Assembly (NCBI RefSeq): GCF_000003605.2
Contig: NW_003149765.1
Span: 903,631-967,630, forward strand
Length of the DNA: 64,000 bases
From: Saccoglossus kowalevskii
Taxonomy: Eukaryota > Hemichordata > Enteropneusta > Harrimaniidae
Direction of reading: 5' to 3'
Shown: one piece after another, positions 36,101 to 47,670 of the stretch
Layout of the letters: each line of letters opens with the position of its first letter
Numbering within the stretch: position 1 is the stretch's first letter
The notes under the pieces: generated by a model
What the model was told of the DNA's origin: nothing
Databases searched by the model: none
The model's input: only the letters and a program-made list of their open reading frames with translations
Program-made: the position numbers and the translations under genes

Positions 36101-39100
36101 ATTGATGTACCTTGGATGGACCTATATCGAATTTATTTCTTTGTTGTCATATCTTCAATCCCCCAATTTTTAGCTCCCGTGAAACTGAGCTTATGTGGTA
36201 CCGGTCTCTGTGACTCTGACTAAAATTTGTTCCACTGATAACTCAAGATCTACAATTTCAATTCAAATGAAATTTGGCACACAGCTAATATATGATGAGT
36301 AGATGTGCTGATTAGATTTTGGTGCAATTCCATGCATATTAATTAGTCAATTATTGCATTAATTAGTCCCCATTCAGATGCAGTATCTGTATCTTAGAAA
36401 TGCCTGGACCAATCACAATTAAACTTCACACATACATCATACATGGTATTATACATATGCACGTCAATTTGTTTCACGATCTGATTCAACATGGCCGAAT
36501 GGCGGCCATTTTTGTGCTAAAAATCATCAAAATCAAGCATTTCTCGGCTGTTTACAGATGGATTATGTTCAAACTTGGTATATACATTAAACATTATAGG
36601 ACCTTGATGCACATCATTTTGTTTTACAATCTGATTTAAGATGGCCGAATGGCGGCCATATTTGTGTTAAAAAATCCTAACAATCGAGCATTTTTCAGCT
36701 TTTTACAGATGGATTTTGTTCAAACTTGGTATATACATTAGACATTATGGGACCTTGATGCAAATAATATTGTTTTTCAGATAAGATTCAAAATGACCGA
36801 CTGGTGGCCATTTTGTTTTAATGACTGTGGTTCTCGTGCCATATCTCTGACTTGCTTTCACTGATTATGTTCAAATTTTCAATATTCATTATACATTATG
36901 TCATAAATAGACAGATATATTGGTTTGATGATCCTATTCAAAATGGCCAAATGGTGGCCATTTTTGTGCTAAAAAATCATCAAATATCAAGCATTTCTGG
37001 CATTTATGGATGGATTTCGTTCAAACTTGGTACATATATTAGACATTACAAGTTCCTAATGCACATCATTTATTTTTCAGATCGGATTCAAAATGGCTGT
37101 CTGGCGGCCATTTTGTTTTAATGAATGGGCTTCTAGGCTCCCATATCTCAGACTTGTTTTGACTGATTATATTCAAATTTTAAATATTCATTATACATCA
37201 CGTCATAGATATACAGATATATTAGTTTGACGATCCTATTCAAAATGGCCGAAAGGTGGACATTTTTGTGCTAACAAATCATCAAATATCAAGCATTTCT
37301 GGCATTTATGGATGGATTTCGTTCAAACTTGGTACATACATTAGACATTACCGGTTCCTGATACACATCATTTTATTTTTCAGATTGGATTCAAAATGGC
37401 TTTGTTTTAGTGATTGGGCTTCTAAAGCCATATCTCTGAAATGCTTTGACTGATTCTATTCAACCTTTATATATTCGTTATACATCATGTTTTATATATA
37501 CATGTATTCAAAATGGCTGATTTTGAATGCTGTTACAGAGCAATATCTCTCAATATGGACAAGTACTTGTTTGACGATCAGATACAATTTTAATGTTAAA
37601 AAATCATATTCCTGACATGGTTATATTCCAGCCATATTACTATAAACAAAACTAGTTATCTTAAATTTGATAACAGGGACTGTGCCATGCATGGCTTGTT
37701 AATTTATAACTTAGAGTCTTTAAAGTTTCTTAACAAATATTTGACTAGGGTGAGTAGCCTAATTTGCATATTGTAATAACGTATTCTGTCGCAAAAAAAA
37801 ACTGGTAATATTTCATTGGAAGGTCTGCAAATTCACGAATTTTAGTATATAATGATTTATTATATCATGATTGATGTTATTTGAGCAGATACAGCGACTA
37901 AAAACATCAAATGTATGCGAGTATGGGGAGTACGCATGCGCAGTTACAAGAGTGATGCAGCCATTTTTTCAGTTTGACGAAAAGGCAGTACCCTTTCCGA
38001 TTTTCATGAACGCAAGTTCAATTTCACTTTGTGCGTCATATTCATCAATAGACAAAATCGAAGACAGATGTCGTACAACTTTCTGCCAATCTTGATTTGT
38101 AAATGTTCTGGTTACATTTACAGTGTTCTCCTCGGGCCTGCGTCACTCAGACAAGAGCCATCTGCAGTGTTCTCATCAGGTCTTTAAGGGTATCGGGTCC
38201 GATAACTGTTCTTTCTTTCCACGATACTGTTTCCCTCAAGCTGGGCCGTTTCCAGGCCATTGTTTTGCAATGATGAATCAGAACAGAACAATTCGTGTGA
38301 ACTGATCAATCCTAACTTATTATCTGGATCTCGTATTCACCTGTGGATACTTCGGCCTACTTTCAAGCATGAATATAGAAGGAAATCAACGATTTTTTTT
38401 CAGTATAGTTCCAGACTTTGCATGAAATTTATATAATAATCACAGTGATCACTACTACTGTAAAGGGGTTAATTATTCACTGGGTTTTAATTTGGCTTAT
38501 TTCGCTGACTGGAAAATGCGCTAAATTAAAACCCAGTGAATATGTAAAATTTAGCATAGAACACATTATCTAAATGATAAAACCGTGAATTTAAAACCNN
38601 NNNNNNNNNNNNNNNNNNNNNNNNNNNNNNNNNNNNNNNNNNNNNNNNNNNNNGTATAGTGTCCTTGCATGTTTTTCAAAATGCCCATATCAAAATCATG
38701 TGTTTCCATATACAGTATGTCATTGATTCTCAGACATCTTGATCAATTTTATTGATGGATTGACCTACATGAAATTACATTCACTTATTAGGCAAAGCCT
38801 ATACCTTTATAATACATGCTCCGATCACACGGGAGCTATTTACAGTTTAACTTTGATAAAAAGTATTTTTGCCTCGCAGCTAATTAATTCTGTCGAATAC
38901 TGTAAAACAACAAATAGGACAGCGCTTGTTTCTTTGAAATTTTTGTATATAACATAACATACTAATAGTAAAAACTCATTTGTATGACGCGCTGCTTATC
39001 CTTTTTTCATCTGCTAATGGTTTGTATAGCGAGTATTCATTAGCACGCTGTCTTTGTTTATTTCACCATTTCTTTCAACACAAGTTTTCTAGTACAAGAA

Positions 39101-42100
39101 ATGAATATCCAGTGTTTGCCATTCAAACTTGATTGGTATGTTTTCAAAACATGTGCATTTCTGAAAACCCATCTTCTGCACAATGTGTATACTACACTGT
39201 AGTTGCACGTTTATCACATTGCTATATTTATTGATTGGATAATTCCATGTTTGTTTTCATTTTCAGGTGTTGTGTGTGCTATGGAAGGGGCTTTAGGCTT
39301 CTTACACATGGGTTCATTGGAAGGCAAGTCTGTGGCTATCCAGGGTGCTGGCAATGTTGGTGAGTATAATCCTGACTGGAAAGTTTAGTACCTGTCTCTG
39401 AAGTACGGGCATGCAGTAATTTGCAAACACACCCTGCTTTGTAAATGATCTAGTCAGTCTAGTTGCACTTTTCATGTGTGAATGACTTACTCCTTTTCAA
39501 AGTAATACTGGTATTGACTATTAAACAGTCTATATATAATAACCTACACAAATCAATTAATTGGTTTGTTATGAATTTCAAGTCAAATTTAATTTAGTTT
39601 CATTTGTAAACACTTGATGCAAAAACTTAATGCAAAAACTTAATGCAAATTAATTTTGGCCATGATTTATACATTTTGGCATTCAGTTATAAATTAGCAA
39701 TTTTTTTGATGATAAACATACTGTAAAATGACTAATTTTCACTGGGCTTAAATTTCACTGATCTACCATTTCAGGCATATTCAGTGGGTTTTAAATTCAC
39801 GGTTTCGTCACTTAGATAATGTGTTCTATGCTAAATTTTACATATTCACTGTGTTTTAATTTAGCGCATGTTTCCAGTCAGCGAAATAAGCTAAATTAAA
39901 ACACAGTGAATAATTACCCCCTTTACAGTAGTTTATTCATTCTACCGTTATATTGTATTTCAAATAGGTGTTGATGACTAAAATTAGGCGTTCCGATAAT
40001 GACACCTAAATTTAGAATATTGATGATACATGTGCCTTTATTGGAGATTTGCTTCTAGAATAAATATGCTACTGTTTTATCTCTAGTTTTTGTTTTATTC
40101 TTACAGCTACTGTTATTGTTGACGAACTAATAAAGAAACGCGTCGCTCAGATTTATGTAACAGATTGTCATCAATTCAGAGTTGATGATATGAGAGATTT
40201 GTTCCGTCATAAGGTAGGGTTTCCATTTTAGATTTTATGAGTTTTAGATTATTTATCCGCTATCAGTGTAGCCTGATACAGGTGCTTCAGATGTGGATTA
40301 ATTTAGTAAATTTAATACCAATGGCGTGGGTACATATAATTTTGAACGACATTAGCATCATTCAATCAGGCTCCATCATCCATCATCCAATCAGATGACA
40401 GTATAACAGAACATCCCAATAGTAAATCACAACCTCTCATTTAAATATGAATGTATATTTATGAATATTTATATAAAATTACATCCATGTGTAATCAAAA
40501 ATAATTATATCATGGAACAGATTTTATGCCATGCACATATCAGTTCCAAACATTTCTCATTGACAGTTTCGCATTTACTTGTCACTTGCCTTTTCTTTTT
40601 TTTTTGACTTTGCAGCATGGTAGTACTGAATTAGAAATAAAGAAAGTACCTATAGATGATACAAGTATCATGTCACGTCAATGTCATATTCTCTCACCAT
40701 GTGCCCTTGGCAATGTAAGTTTTGTTCTTGTTTCAGTCTAATTTTTATTGCAACCAAACTGTGCTCCATCTTTTTTACTAGATCTACACAGCAGCATTTT
40801 ATCAGTGCCACAATTTTGCTCTTTCCCCCAATTAATAGGTTCTCATCTCTTGTGCCTTGGGGCCAGACAAAAGCCGAGATCGGCTGAGTTTCTTCAGAGC
40901 CGAACTGAACAGCCCTTCCAATCACCCGAGAATCAATAAATTCTCAATATTTGATAAATATAATTTAGAAATTTGAATAATGGAATTTGAAGACTTCAGC
41001 AGTTATTTTATTAACTCAACTTCTAATTTCTGACAGATTTTGAACAAAGATACCATTCCATTGATCAATGCCGATATAGTTTGCGGTGCCGCTAACAACC
41101 AACTAGGAAGTCCTGAGGATAATGAGTTGTTGAAAGAAAGGGGGATTACTTATGTTGTAGATTACCTAGCAAATAGAATGGGAATTGTTAACTGTGCTAA
41201 CGAGACGTACGGCAGACTTCCCAATGATCCAGCAATTACCAGGCACTTTGACACTCACTGGGAAAATTCGGTAAGTAGCAGTAGTAGCATTATTCGTCCG
41301 TAGCCTCAACATTAAAGCGAGGGAATCACCTATGCATGCGTCAGGTGGCAATAGTGTGTCATTGTTTACAAACAAGCCCATGAGCCTTTGCATTCTTACC
41401 GTGTGTTGGCACTCAATCCTCGCGCGTGCGCAAGTAGGAACCCCGCTTTTACCCTTGGCAGATTTCACCACGATTTACTGTATGTCACATGCCCTCAAAC
41501 GATTATAAGATTCACTTGGGCTCGTTTGCATTACCCAATCAGAACATGTGATAGAAACAACACATTACTTGATAAAAATTAAAATCTTGGAATATAGAAA
41601 TGAACGTGTTGCTAGCTTTTTGCTCTGTGAATGAGCTTTACTGACCATTAAAAGAAAGTGCTTAATGCTGTATCTGATGGAAATGATGTGTTTGTTGCAA
41701 CAAAACTGGAGAGGGCAAGTCGATATGTTATCAGTATCGGTGAAAAAAGCTTAAGTAAAAAAAACAAAACACAATTAATCCTGAGCAAGCAAATTTATAC
41801 TCTTGTTACAATGCCTTTGTTTTTGCCTAGATGTTTTGATAGGCGGTAAATATGCTCAAATGTCCACCCGAGAATATTGACTTGTTGGATCCAACTGTCA
41901 TCGATATTTATAGATATATATAAAGATGCCCAATCATATGTATCAATTCATTGTGCACAGTATCTTCTGTGTCTCATGTCAATACATAGGGCTATGGAAA
42001 CCCTGCATGAATGAACTTTTGATAAGCTGAAAACAGTCATTTTACCAATTGAGTCAAATTTGACATTTCTTTATGTTTTTGTATGCAATGTGTTGCCCCA

Positions 42101-42338
42101 TACCAATGTTATTTTATCTGAAATCTTCTCACTTTTTTGTTTCTTCCACAACCAGATTATCAACATGACAACAAAAATATTAGAAAAAGCCCGGGATGAT
42201 GACATAACTCCAGTTGAAGCTGCTAATGCCATTGCTGATAAAATGAGCCGCGTACTACACCCAATATGGCCAAACAGATCCCAGCAAATAATTGATGCCT
42301 TGGTGGAAACTGAATGGCATAAACAACCAACCCATTAA
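30109..42338 (+). CDS. Mitochondrial leucine-dehydrogenase-type amino-acid dehydrogenase
   Basis: Exons: 30109-30621, 31272-31378, then either 32447-32568 or 34258-34379, 35504-35629, 39267-39359, 40107-40213, 40616-40714, 41037-41270, 42156-42338. Phases agree throughout; each isoform has 527 residues. The first 57 residues contain many Arg and no acidic residue, as in a mitochondrial targeting peptide. The rest aligns by eye with bacterial leucine dehydrogenase (Glu/Leu/Phe/Val dehydrogenase family): CGGVRLW, GMGVKSALAGLW with substrate lysine K200, TAEDVG with Asp252, Rossmann loop GAGNVG, strand end YVTDC (Asp, suits NAD), PCALGN, AANNQLG. The family reversibly deaminates amino acids with NAD, here most likely branched-chain ones. 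The bacterial NAGG motif is NRMG. Standard animal glutamate dehydrogenase is a different branch. Start ATG 30109 is the first in frame and gives the targeting peptide. Confidence 0.87.
31900..32100. repeat. Degenerate short tandem repeat in a dehydrogenase intron
   Basis: Four to five units of about 50 bp built on CTAGGCATTAGTGGAGTGAG, followed by CAGTGAGTGGAATACTGCAT. Copies near 31913, 31957, 32009 and 32052 differ by small indels. It lies about 350 bp upstream of alternative exon A. Confidence 0.55.
32447..32568 (+). CDS. Alternative exon A (catalytic lysine version)
   Basis: 122 nt, entered in phase 2 and left in phase 1, between acceptor ATCCAG and donor GTATGA. It encodes AGGGKGVVQVPMANKHF... 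and ends FYDYGDFLSSLNGCY. The lysine falls 12 residues after K200, the same spacing as K68-K80 in Bacillus leucine dehydrogenase and K113-K125 in clostridial glutamate dehydrogenase, so it is K212, the catalytic lysine. The upstream pyrimidine tract is good. Confidence 0.82.
34258..34379 (+). CDS. Alternative exon B (threonine in place of the catalytic lysine)
   Basis: 122 nt with the same phases as exon A, between acceptor TTTGAG and donor GTAGGC. It encodes LGGGTGLIPEPKAKKHI... and ends FYDYGDFLSSLNGCY. Against exon A, 25 of 40 full codons give the same residue; the last 15 residues are identical although 9 of those codons differ. The catalytic lysine (AAA in A) is threonine (ACT). The acceptor's pyrimidine tract is weaker than A's. 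The exon is open and well bounded, so it is not decayed. Confidence 0.82.
36390..37560. repeat. Tandem array of about 150-bp units in 302-bp dimers
   Basis: Words such as GATCCTATTCAAAATGGCC and GATCGGATTCAAAATGGC start near 36480, 36630, 36780, 36931, 37081, 37233 and 37384, about 150 bases apart. In the later part alternate units are more alike (36931 and 37233), giving a 302-bp higher-order unit. Each unit continues GGCGGCCATTTTGTG, then a TTCAAACTTGGTA or ATTCAAATTTT segment. It lies in the intron between dehydrogenase exons 35504-35629 and 39267-39359, and has no coding role. Confidence 0.7.
38456..38598. mobile_element. MITE with TACTGTAAA ends (family 1), cut by an assembly gap
   Basis: Starts TACTGTAAAGGGGTTAATTA and matches, in reverse orientation, the complete copy at 39719-39930 (shared words TTATTTCGCTGACTGGAAA, GTGAATATGTAAAATTTAGC, CCGTGAATTTAAAACC). 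The N run begins where about 70 bp of the element should remain. Confidence 0.65.
38599..38653. other. Assembly gap (55 N)
   Basis: Undetermined bases in a dehydrogenase intron. The gap truncates a repeat that has an inverted copy 1.2 kb away, a likely reason for the assembly failure. Confidence 0.95.
39719..39930. mobile_element. MITE with TACTGTAAA ends (family 1), complete
   Basis: 212 bp from TACTGTAAAATGACTAATTT to CCCCCTTTACAGTA. The terminal inverted repeat is short (TACTGTAAA), with further internal palindromy (CACTG...CAGTG words). A half copy lies at 58769-58844 in a USP15 intron. Probable Tc1/mariner-type non-autonomous element. Confidence 0.65.
41312..41470. repeat. TTAA-family repeat fragment
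   Basis: Starts TTAAAGCGAGGGAATCACC and continues with GTGTCATTGTTTACAAACAA and CCATGAGCC, words shared with 18099-18250. It begins some 40 bp after the donor of the dehydrogenase exon ending at 41270. No far end was recognised. Confidence 0.5.
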
Positions 42339-42870
42339 TATATTACTTAATGTTTTTTCCAGGAAATACAGAATATTCAAGTAAAATTTAGATTATTTAT
42401 GAAATGTTGAATGTTTTTATGTACATATGAAAATTAATATTCGGTTCTATAATGCTATACAGTGGCATTGAACAAATTGTAAAATATCTGTCTATGCGAG
42501 CCTCTACTAAAGCTGCCTTATCTTACTCATCCATGGTGTTCCCTAATTGCTTAATTATCCTTGTGTGTAGGGCTTGAAATAGGAGCTCATGTCGTACCAC
42601 CGCATAATTGCAATATTTGCAATATGGGTACAAGGTTTGCATTAGAAATCTTTGCATATTAATTAGCTTATTTTGCATAATTTGTTCAGTAACACTAAGT
42701 GTGCTTCTTGTAATAAGTTCAATGCCTCGTTCTCACTACCATAACATAGCGAATGGCTTAAAACAGGCTTGTAGTCATGTGTTAAATTCCAGTCTTTGTT
42801 CACACGTATGTTATCTAATGGTTTTAATTTGAAAATCAGGCAGTGTGCCATATATTTGTTCATACATTTG
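42339..42870. other. Downstream region of the dehydrogenase gene
   Basis: Likely 3' untranslated sequence. No AATAAA is close to the stop codon; the first good one is at about 44187, after the minisatellite, so the minisatellite may be transcribed as part of the 3' end. No coding feature. Confidence 0.4.
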
Positions 42871-42871
42871 A

Positions 42872-44165
42872 TATCCAATGGTTTAATGTAGAAATCAAGT
42901 GAAAGACTAGGCCCTTTAATTCAGAGCTGAAGTAGCTTGGGTTGACATGGGATTTCACAGTGGGATGCAATGGTTTTAATGTAGAAATCAAGTGAAAGAC
43001 CAGGCCCTTTAATTCAGACCTGAAGTAGCTTGGGTTGGCATGTGATTTCACAGTGGGATGCAATGGTTTTAATGTAGAAATCAAGTGAAAGACTAGGCCC
43101 TTTAATTCAGACCTGAAGTAGCTTGGGTTGACATGGGATTTCACAGTGGGATGCAATGGTTTTAATGTAGAAATCAAGTGAAAGATCAGGCCCTTTAATT
43201 CAGACCTGAAGTAGCTTGGGTTGACATGTGATTTCACAGTGGATGCAATGGTTTTAATGTAGAAAACAAGTGAAAGACTTGGCCCTTTAATTCAGACCTG
43301 AAGTAGCTTGGGTTGACATGGGATTTCACAGTGGGATGCAATGGTTTTAATGTAGAAATCAAGTGAAAGACTAGGCCCTTTAATTCAGACCTGAAGTAGC
43401 TTGGGTTGACATGGGATTTCACAGTGGGATGCAATGGTTTTAATGTAGAAATCAAGTGATAGACTAGGCCCTTTAATTCAGACCTGAAGTAACTTGGGTT
43501 GACATGGGATTTCACAGTGGGATGCAATGGTTTTAATGTAGAAATCAAGTGAAAGACCAGGCCCTTTAATTCAGACCTGAAGTAACTTGGGTTGACATGG
43601 GATTTCACAGTGGGATGCAATGGTTTTAATGTAGAAATCAAGTGAAAACTAGCCCCTTTAATTCAGAGCTGAAGTAGCTTGGGTTGACATGGGATTTCAC
43701 AGTGGGATGCAATGGTTTTAATATAGAAACCAAGTGAAAGACTAGGCCCTTTAATTCTGAGCTGAAGTAGCTTGGGTTGACATGGGATTTCACAGTGGGA
43801 TGCAATGGTTTTAATGTAGAAATCAAGTGAGAGACTAGCCCCTTTAATTCAGAGCTGAAGTAACTTGGGTTGGCATGTGATTTCACAGTGGGATGCAATG
43901 GTTTTAATGTAGAAATCAAGTGAAAGACTAGGCCCTTTAATTCTGAGCTGAAGTAGCTTGGGTTGACATGGGATTTCACAGTGGGATGCAATGGTTTTAA
44001 TGTAGAAATCAAGTTAATAACTAGCCCCTTTAATTCAAAGCTGAAGTAACTTGGGTTGACATGGGATTTCACAGTGGGATGCAATGGTTTTAATGTAGAA
44101 ATCAAGTGATAGACCAGCCCCTTTTATTCAAAGCTGAAGTAGCCTGGTTTAACATGTGAATTTTA
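42872..44165. repeat. 93-bp minisatellite, about 13-14 copies
   Basis: The word TGGGATGCAATGGTTTTAA recurs every 93 bases (42961, 43054, 43147 and so on); one unit near 43240 lacks a base and one near 43645 lacks two. Two variant blocks are visible: units before about 43640 mostly have CAGACCTGAAG, those after have CAGAGCTGAAG or CTGAGCTGAAG and often AGCCCCTTT. Because 93 is a multiple of three, the minus strand has one stop-free frame through most of the array (31-residue unit beginning ISTLKPLHPTVKSH), but there is no start context or splice support. The first and last units are degenerate. Confidence 0.9.
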
Positions 44166-45800
44166 ACATGTGATTCTACAGTTTATGCAATAAACTCCAA
44201 GTCTAGCTGAGTATTTTTATACATGTGTTAGTGGGTCTACTTACACTTTTAATTGAATATATTAGTTTTGATAATTAGCATTTCCAAATAAGCTGATTTG
44301 CATAATGATCTTTAAGTGTTATTTGTATGTATTGTTGGGTACACAGTTTGATAACCTATTGAGTCTTCATATGCTGTAATAACTTTAATTCTTGCCTTGT
44401 TTGTCCGCTTTTTTTTTTCTTGAAGCAAAACCCAAAGTTGCATATGTTGTATCCTGAATAATTACCATAATTATTTTGTTGTTGATTGAAAAACCTGTGC
44501 AATTTACATAACATCATATGCTACTACATTTAGTAGCAACTGCATTTATCATTTCATTAGAAACTAGTATCACCCATGAGTCTACATTGTGAATTTTTTT
44601 TTTTTTTATGTACGATAATGCTAATTTAAGTTTCAATTTTGTATGTAATTGTTGTTTTTAATCATGTCTTCAATTGTAAAAAAAAAAACTGGATAATTAT
44701 GTTATTCAAGTGATAACAATCAGGTTCTGTCATTTAAATAACCTTGTCTTTCAAAATTGTATAAAAATGGCTAACATTGACAACAAAGTTCTAATGCATT
44801 TCAAAAAAAAAGTAAAAGTGCAGCATTCTCATTATGGACTTCCAATATTTGTTGAATTAAATGTTTAGGCTGTTACATTAGTAGAGATAAAGTCATTTCG
44901 TCGATTAAATGTTGTAAAAAGCAGGTAAATTACAGTGTGGTCGTAGTCTCTCGTGCATGTGGCCTATTGCCATAGCAGGGAGCTTAAAATGAGAATGATT
45001 GTATATATGTATTTTTGTAATTAAAATTATTTCATAGGATAATTTAAAGAAATTGCTTAAGATCATCAATCATCATAATGCCACATTGCTATACAAAAGC
45101 TATTGTCTGTTATTTCATCTGCGTGAGACTGGTGCTGTACTTTTTATTAGAATTTTCTTTAATGTCACCCGCTATATCAACCGGTAAACAACTTGCGTTG
45201 AGATTTTGCCACCTGAAATGGAGCCACCATTACATGATCTACCTACACTATTGTCCTTTTTATTTTTAAGTGTTTTTTCTCTGATAATTTTTGGTGGTGA
45301 AAGGAGGAGGGGGAGGGGTATACAAACATAACTATTAATCCAACACTATAAAGACATCTGCAGAAGCATTCATTTGTATTTCCACATTTACAATTTTCAG
45401 TCATTAACTTTTTTTTTTAATTTTATGATGGTGTGTACTTGTGGTTACCATTTTCAACATTTCTGTTGCATTGAAATATGGATTAAATTCAGAAGAATAA
45501 GTCTGATATTATCCATCAATGATGTAGACTCGTTCTTGGACCCAGGGTTCAAAATCATTCAAATAATAAAAAAAAATAAGACAAGTTTCTTCTGTCATTT
45601 TAACAAATTTGCGATTGAATCTAATCGAGATACTTGTATTTACATAGTTGGCTAACCAATGACAATGCAATACACCAGTATGGGCCTGACGCATGTACAG
45701 TTTAGCATCAAATTTGTAGTAAATGTAATATTCAGCATTATTAAGGACTACTGTAAATGGTGAATAAAAAGTGGAAAGTTAATGTGTGATTTGTTGTGAA
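44166..45800. other. Intergenic sequence without recognised features
   Basis: AT-rich, with A and T runs. Nothing resembling an exon, RNA gene or structured repeat was found. Confidence 0.4.
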
Positions 45801-45819
45801 ATACCAGTGTGTGCCAATT

Positions 45820-46560
45820 CCCGTTCTCAAGATATAAAACCCAATTCCATAGATGATATGTGCTAGTGTGCAAATTTGATTAGTTTTGGGTTTAAACCAT
45901 GCATATTAATTACCTAATTTAATTGATAATTACCAATTTTTAGCTGTTCCACGACTTTTCTACTAATATCTGAAGAACCACTTAATGGATTTTGACGAGG
46001 TTCAGATATCTCTGGTACTAATTACTTTTCAATGAAAATTGGTACATAGATGTCATGGGACAATGGAGACTATTGATTTTGGATAAAATTCCATACAAAT
46101 TACATTTCCACCTTGAAGGGCGGTGGTCGTCTTGCAGCATGTGTTTGAATTTCATGCAAACAATGCATTTACAAGTTGTAATCTTTAATATTTCAATAAA
46201 ACTTTGCACATAGATGGTCTGAGGCAATGCACAGCTTGGGGTTAAAATCTGTTGATATTCATCAATATCTCAGATTATACCAGTAACATGTCAATGAACC
46301 TTTGTACACAGATGGTCTGCGACATTAATTACCCAATTTGCATAATAACTGGTCAGTTTTTCCATCAATACCTCAATTATCTAATTTCAATGAATCTTGG
46401 TACATAAATACTTTTCGGCTTACCACCAATTTTTTGAAATGTATGCATAATAATTGATCAATTTGCATAATTACCAAAAAAAACACGTGCATATTGATTA
46501 TCAAATTATAAGCCAGTTTGCACTTGTGGGAGAAGTGCTCCAGAATTAGACAAAAAAACT
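45820..46560. repeat. Tandem repeat of about 98-bp units with an inserted MITE fragment
   Basis: The words TTGGTACATAGATG or close variants recur near 46030, 46203, 46299 and 46398, with ATTAATTACC and TTTGCATAAT between them. The longer first interval contains an extra segment at about 46115-46180 that begins CTTGAAGGGCGGTGGTCGTC and matches the start of the piece at 47504. Confidence 0.5.
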
Positions 46561-47499
46561 CCAAGATGTAAAATTAAATTTCTTTATTATAAACAAATAA
46601 TGTTGATCATTCTTTTCACGTTGTGCATCTGAAATAGCAGACAAATATTTAGTTGCCAAGCTTCTCGTTTGAAAAGCTAATCTTAAATTTTGAATTAATG
46701 TTTACTATGTCTTAAATACTCTCAGCACACAAGTTATTTCTAAGCTTTCTTTGATTGACTTCTGTCTCCAAAGCAGACATGATTAGTTCAATATTAATGT
46801 TGAAAACTATCCATATTATATAATTTCTATCTCATAAATTGGACTTGTGGTCGAGTTGTTCTGAAATAAAGCAGTCTGCAAACTACTGCAAAATCAAATT
46901 TATTTGCGGCAAGTATTACTGCGAGTATAAACTTTAATACATGTACATGGCTAATCTTACCGGGTTAAATTTTTAATTAATTTTAAACAAGTCGACAATA
47001 ATCTCAGCACACAAGACTTCTAAGCTTTCTTTAACTATTTTCCTCAGGTTCATGAAATTTCAAAATTTTTTCATGGCCGAAAAATCATTAAAAAAAGTTA
47101 CACGTGCTATTTTAATGTCCAAAGTGAAAAGTTTAAAATTGGGAAAACAAGTTGAGTGGTTCTTGATTCCGCAAAAGCATATTTTCAGATGTGCCTATGG
47201 CTGCTTGTATATTAATATCAAAGTTCACATATTTCAATTGGATCATGATTAGTCAAGATTATAAACAAAATACCATTGTTAAAATAAGACAAGAATTACG
47301 AGATGCAATAAAGTCTAGATACTTGTCAGTTTAGGTACCACAAAAAGTCAGAAGTCTAAGAACATCCTACCAATATAGTTGTAACATTTATGATTAATAA
47401 AATGAATTAAATTTTTGAACCATCATAGTTTTCTTTGATCACTGGTATTCTAATTCAAGCTCGACATTTTGCATTCACTAGTTTGCTAATATAAAAACA

Positions 47500-47580
47500 T
47501 TTCCACCTTGAAGGGCAGTGGTAGTCTCACAGCATGCATTTGAATTTCATGCAAATAATGCATTTACAAGGCATAATTTG
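47500..47580. repeat. TTAA-family MITE fragment
   Basis: CTTGAAGGGCAGTGGTAGTC followed by TTGAATTTCATGCAAATAAT corresponds to one end of the element at 20392-20524 (inverted) and to the segment at 46115. Only one end is present. Confidence 0.45.
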
Positions 47581-47670
47581 GACAATTAGCAGTAACACTA
47601 AGCATAACTAAACTCTTCTCACATGTAGTAAATGACACGACGCGAATTAAGAGCTTCCCATAACCAAATG

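Noticed and set aside
36478-37400. Plus-strand frames of 65-89 codons in the dehydrogenase intron
   Set aside because: They are translations of the 150-bp tandem units, resemble each other only because of the repeat, and have no gene context.
42860-44105. Three long minus-strand open frames of repeating 31 residues as a real repeat-protein gene
   Set aside because: They coincide exactly with a 93-bp minisatellite; a period divisible by three keeps a frame open by chance, and no start, splice sites or flanking coding sequence were found.
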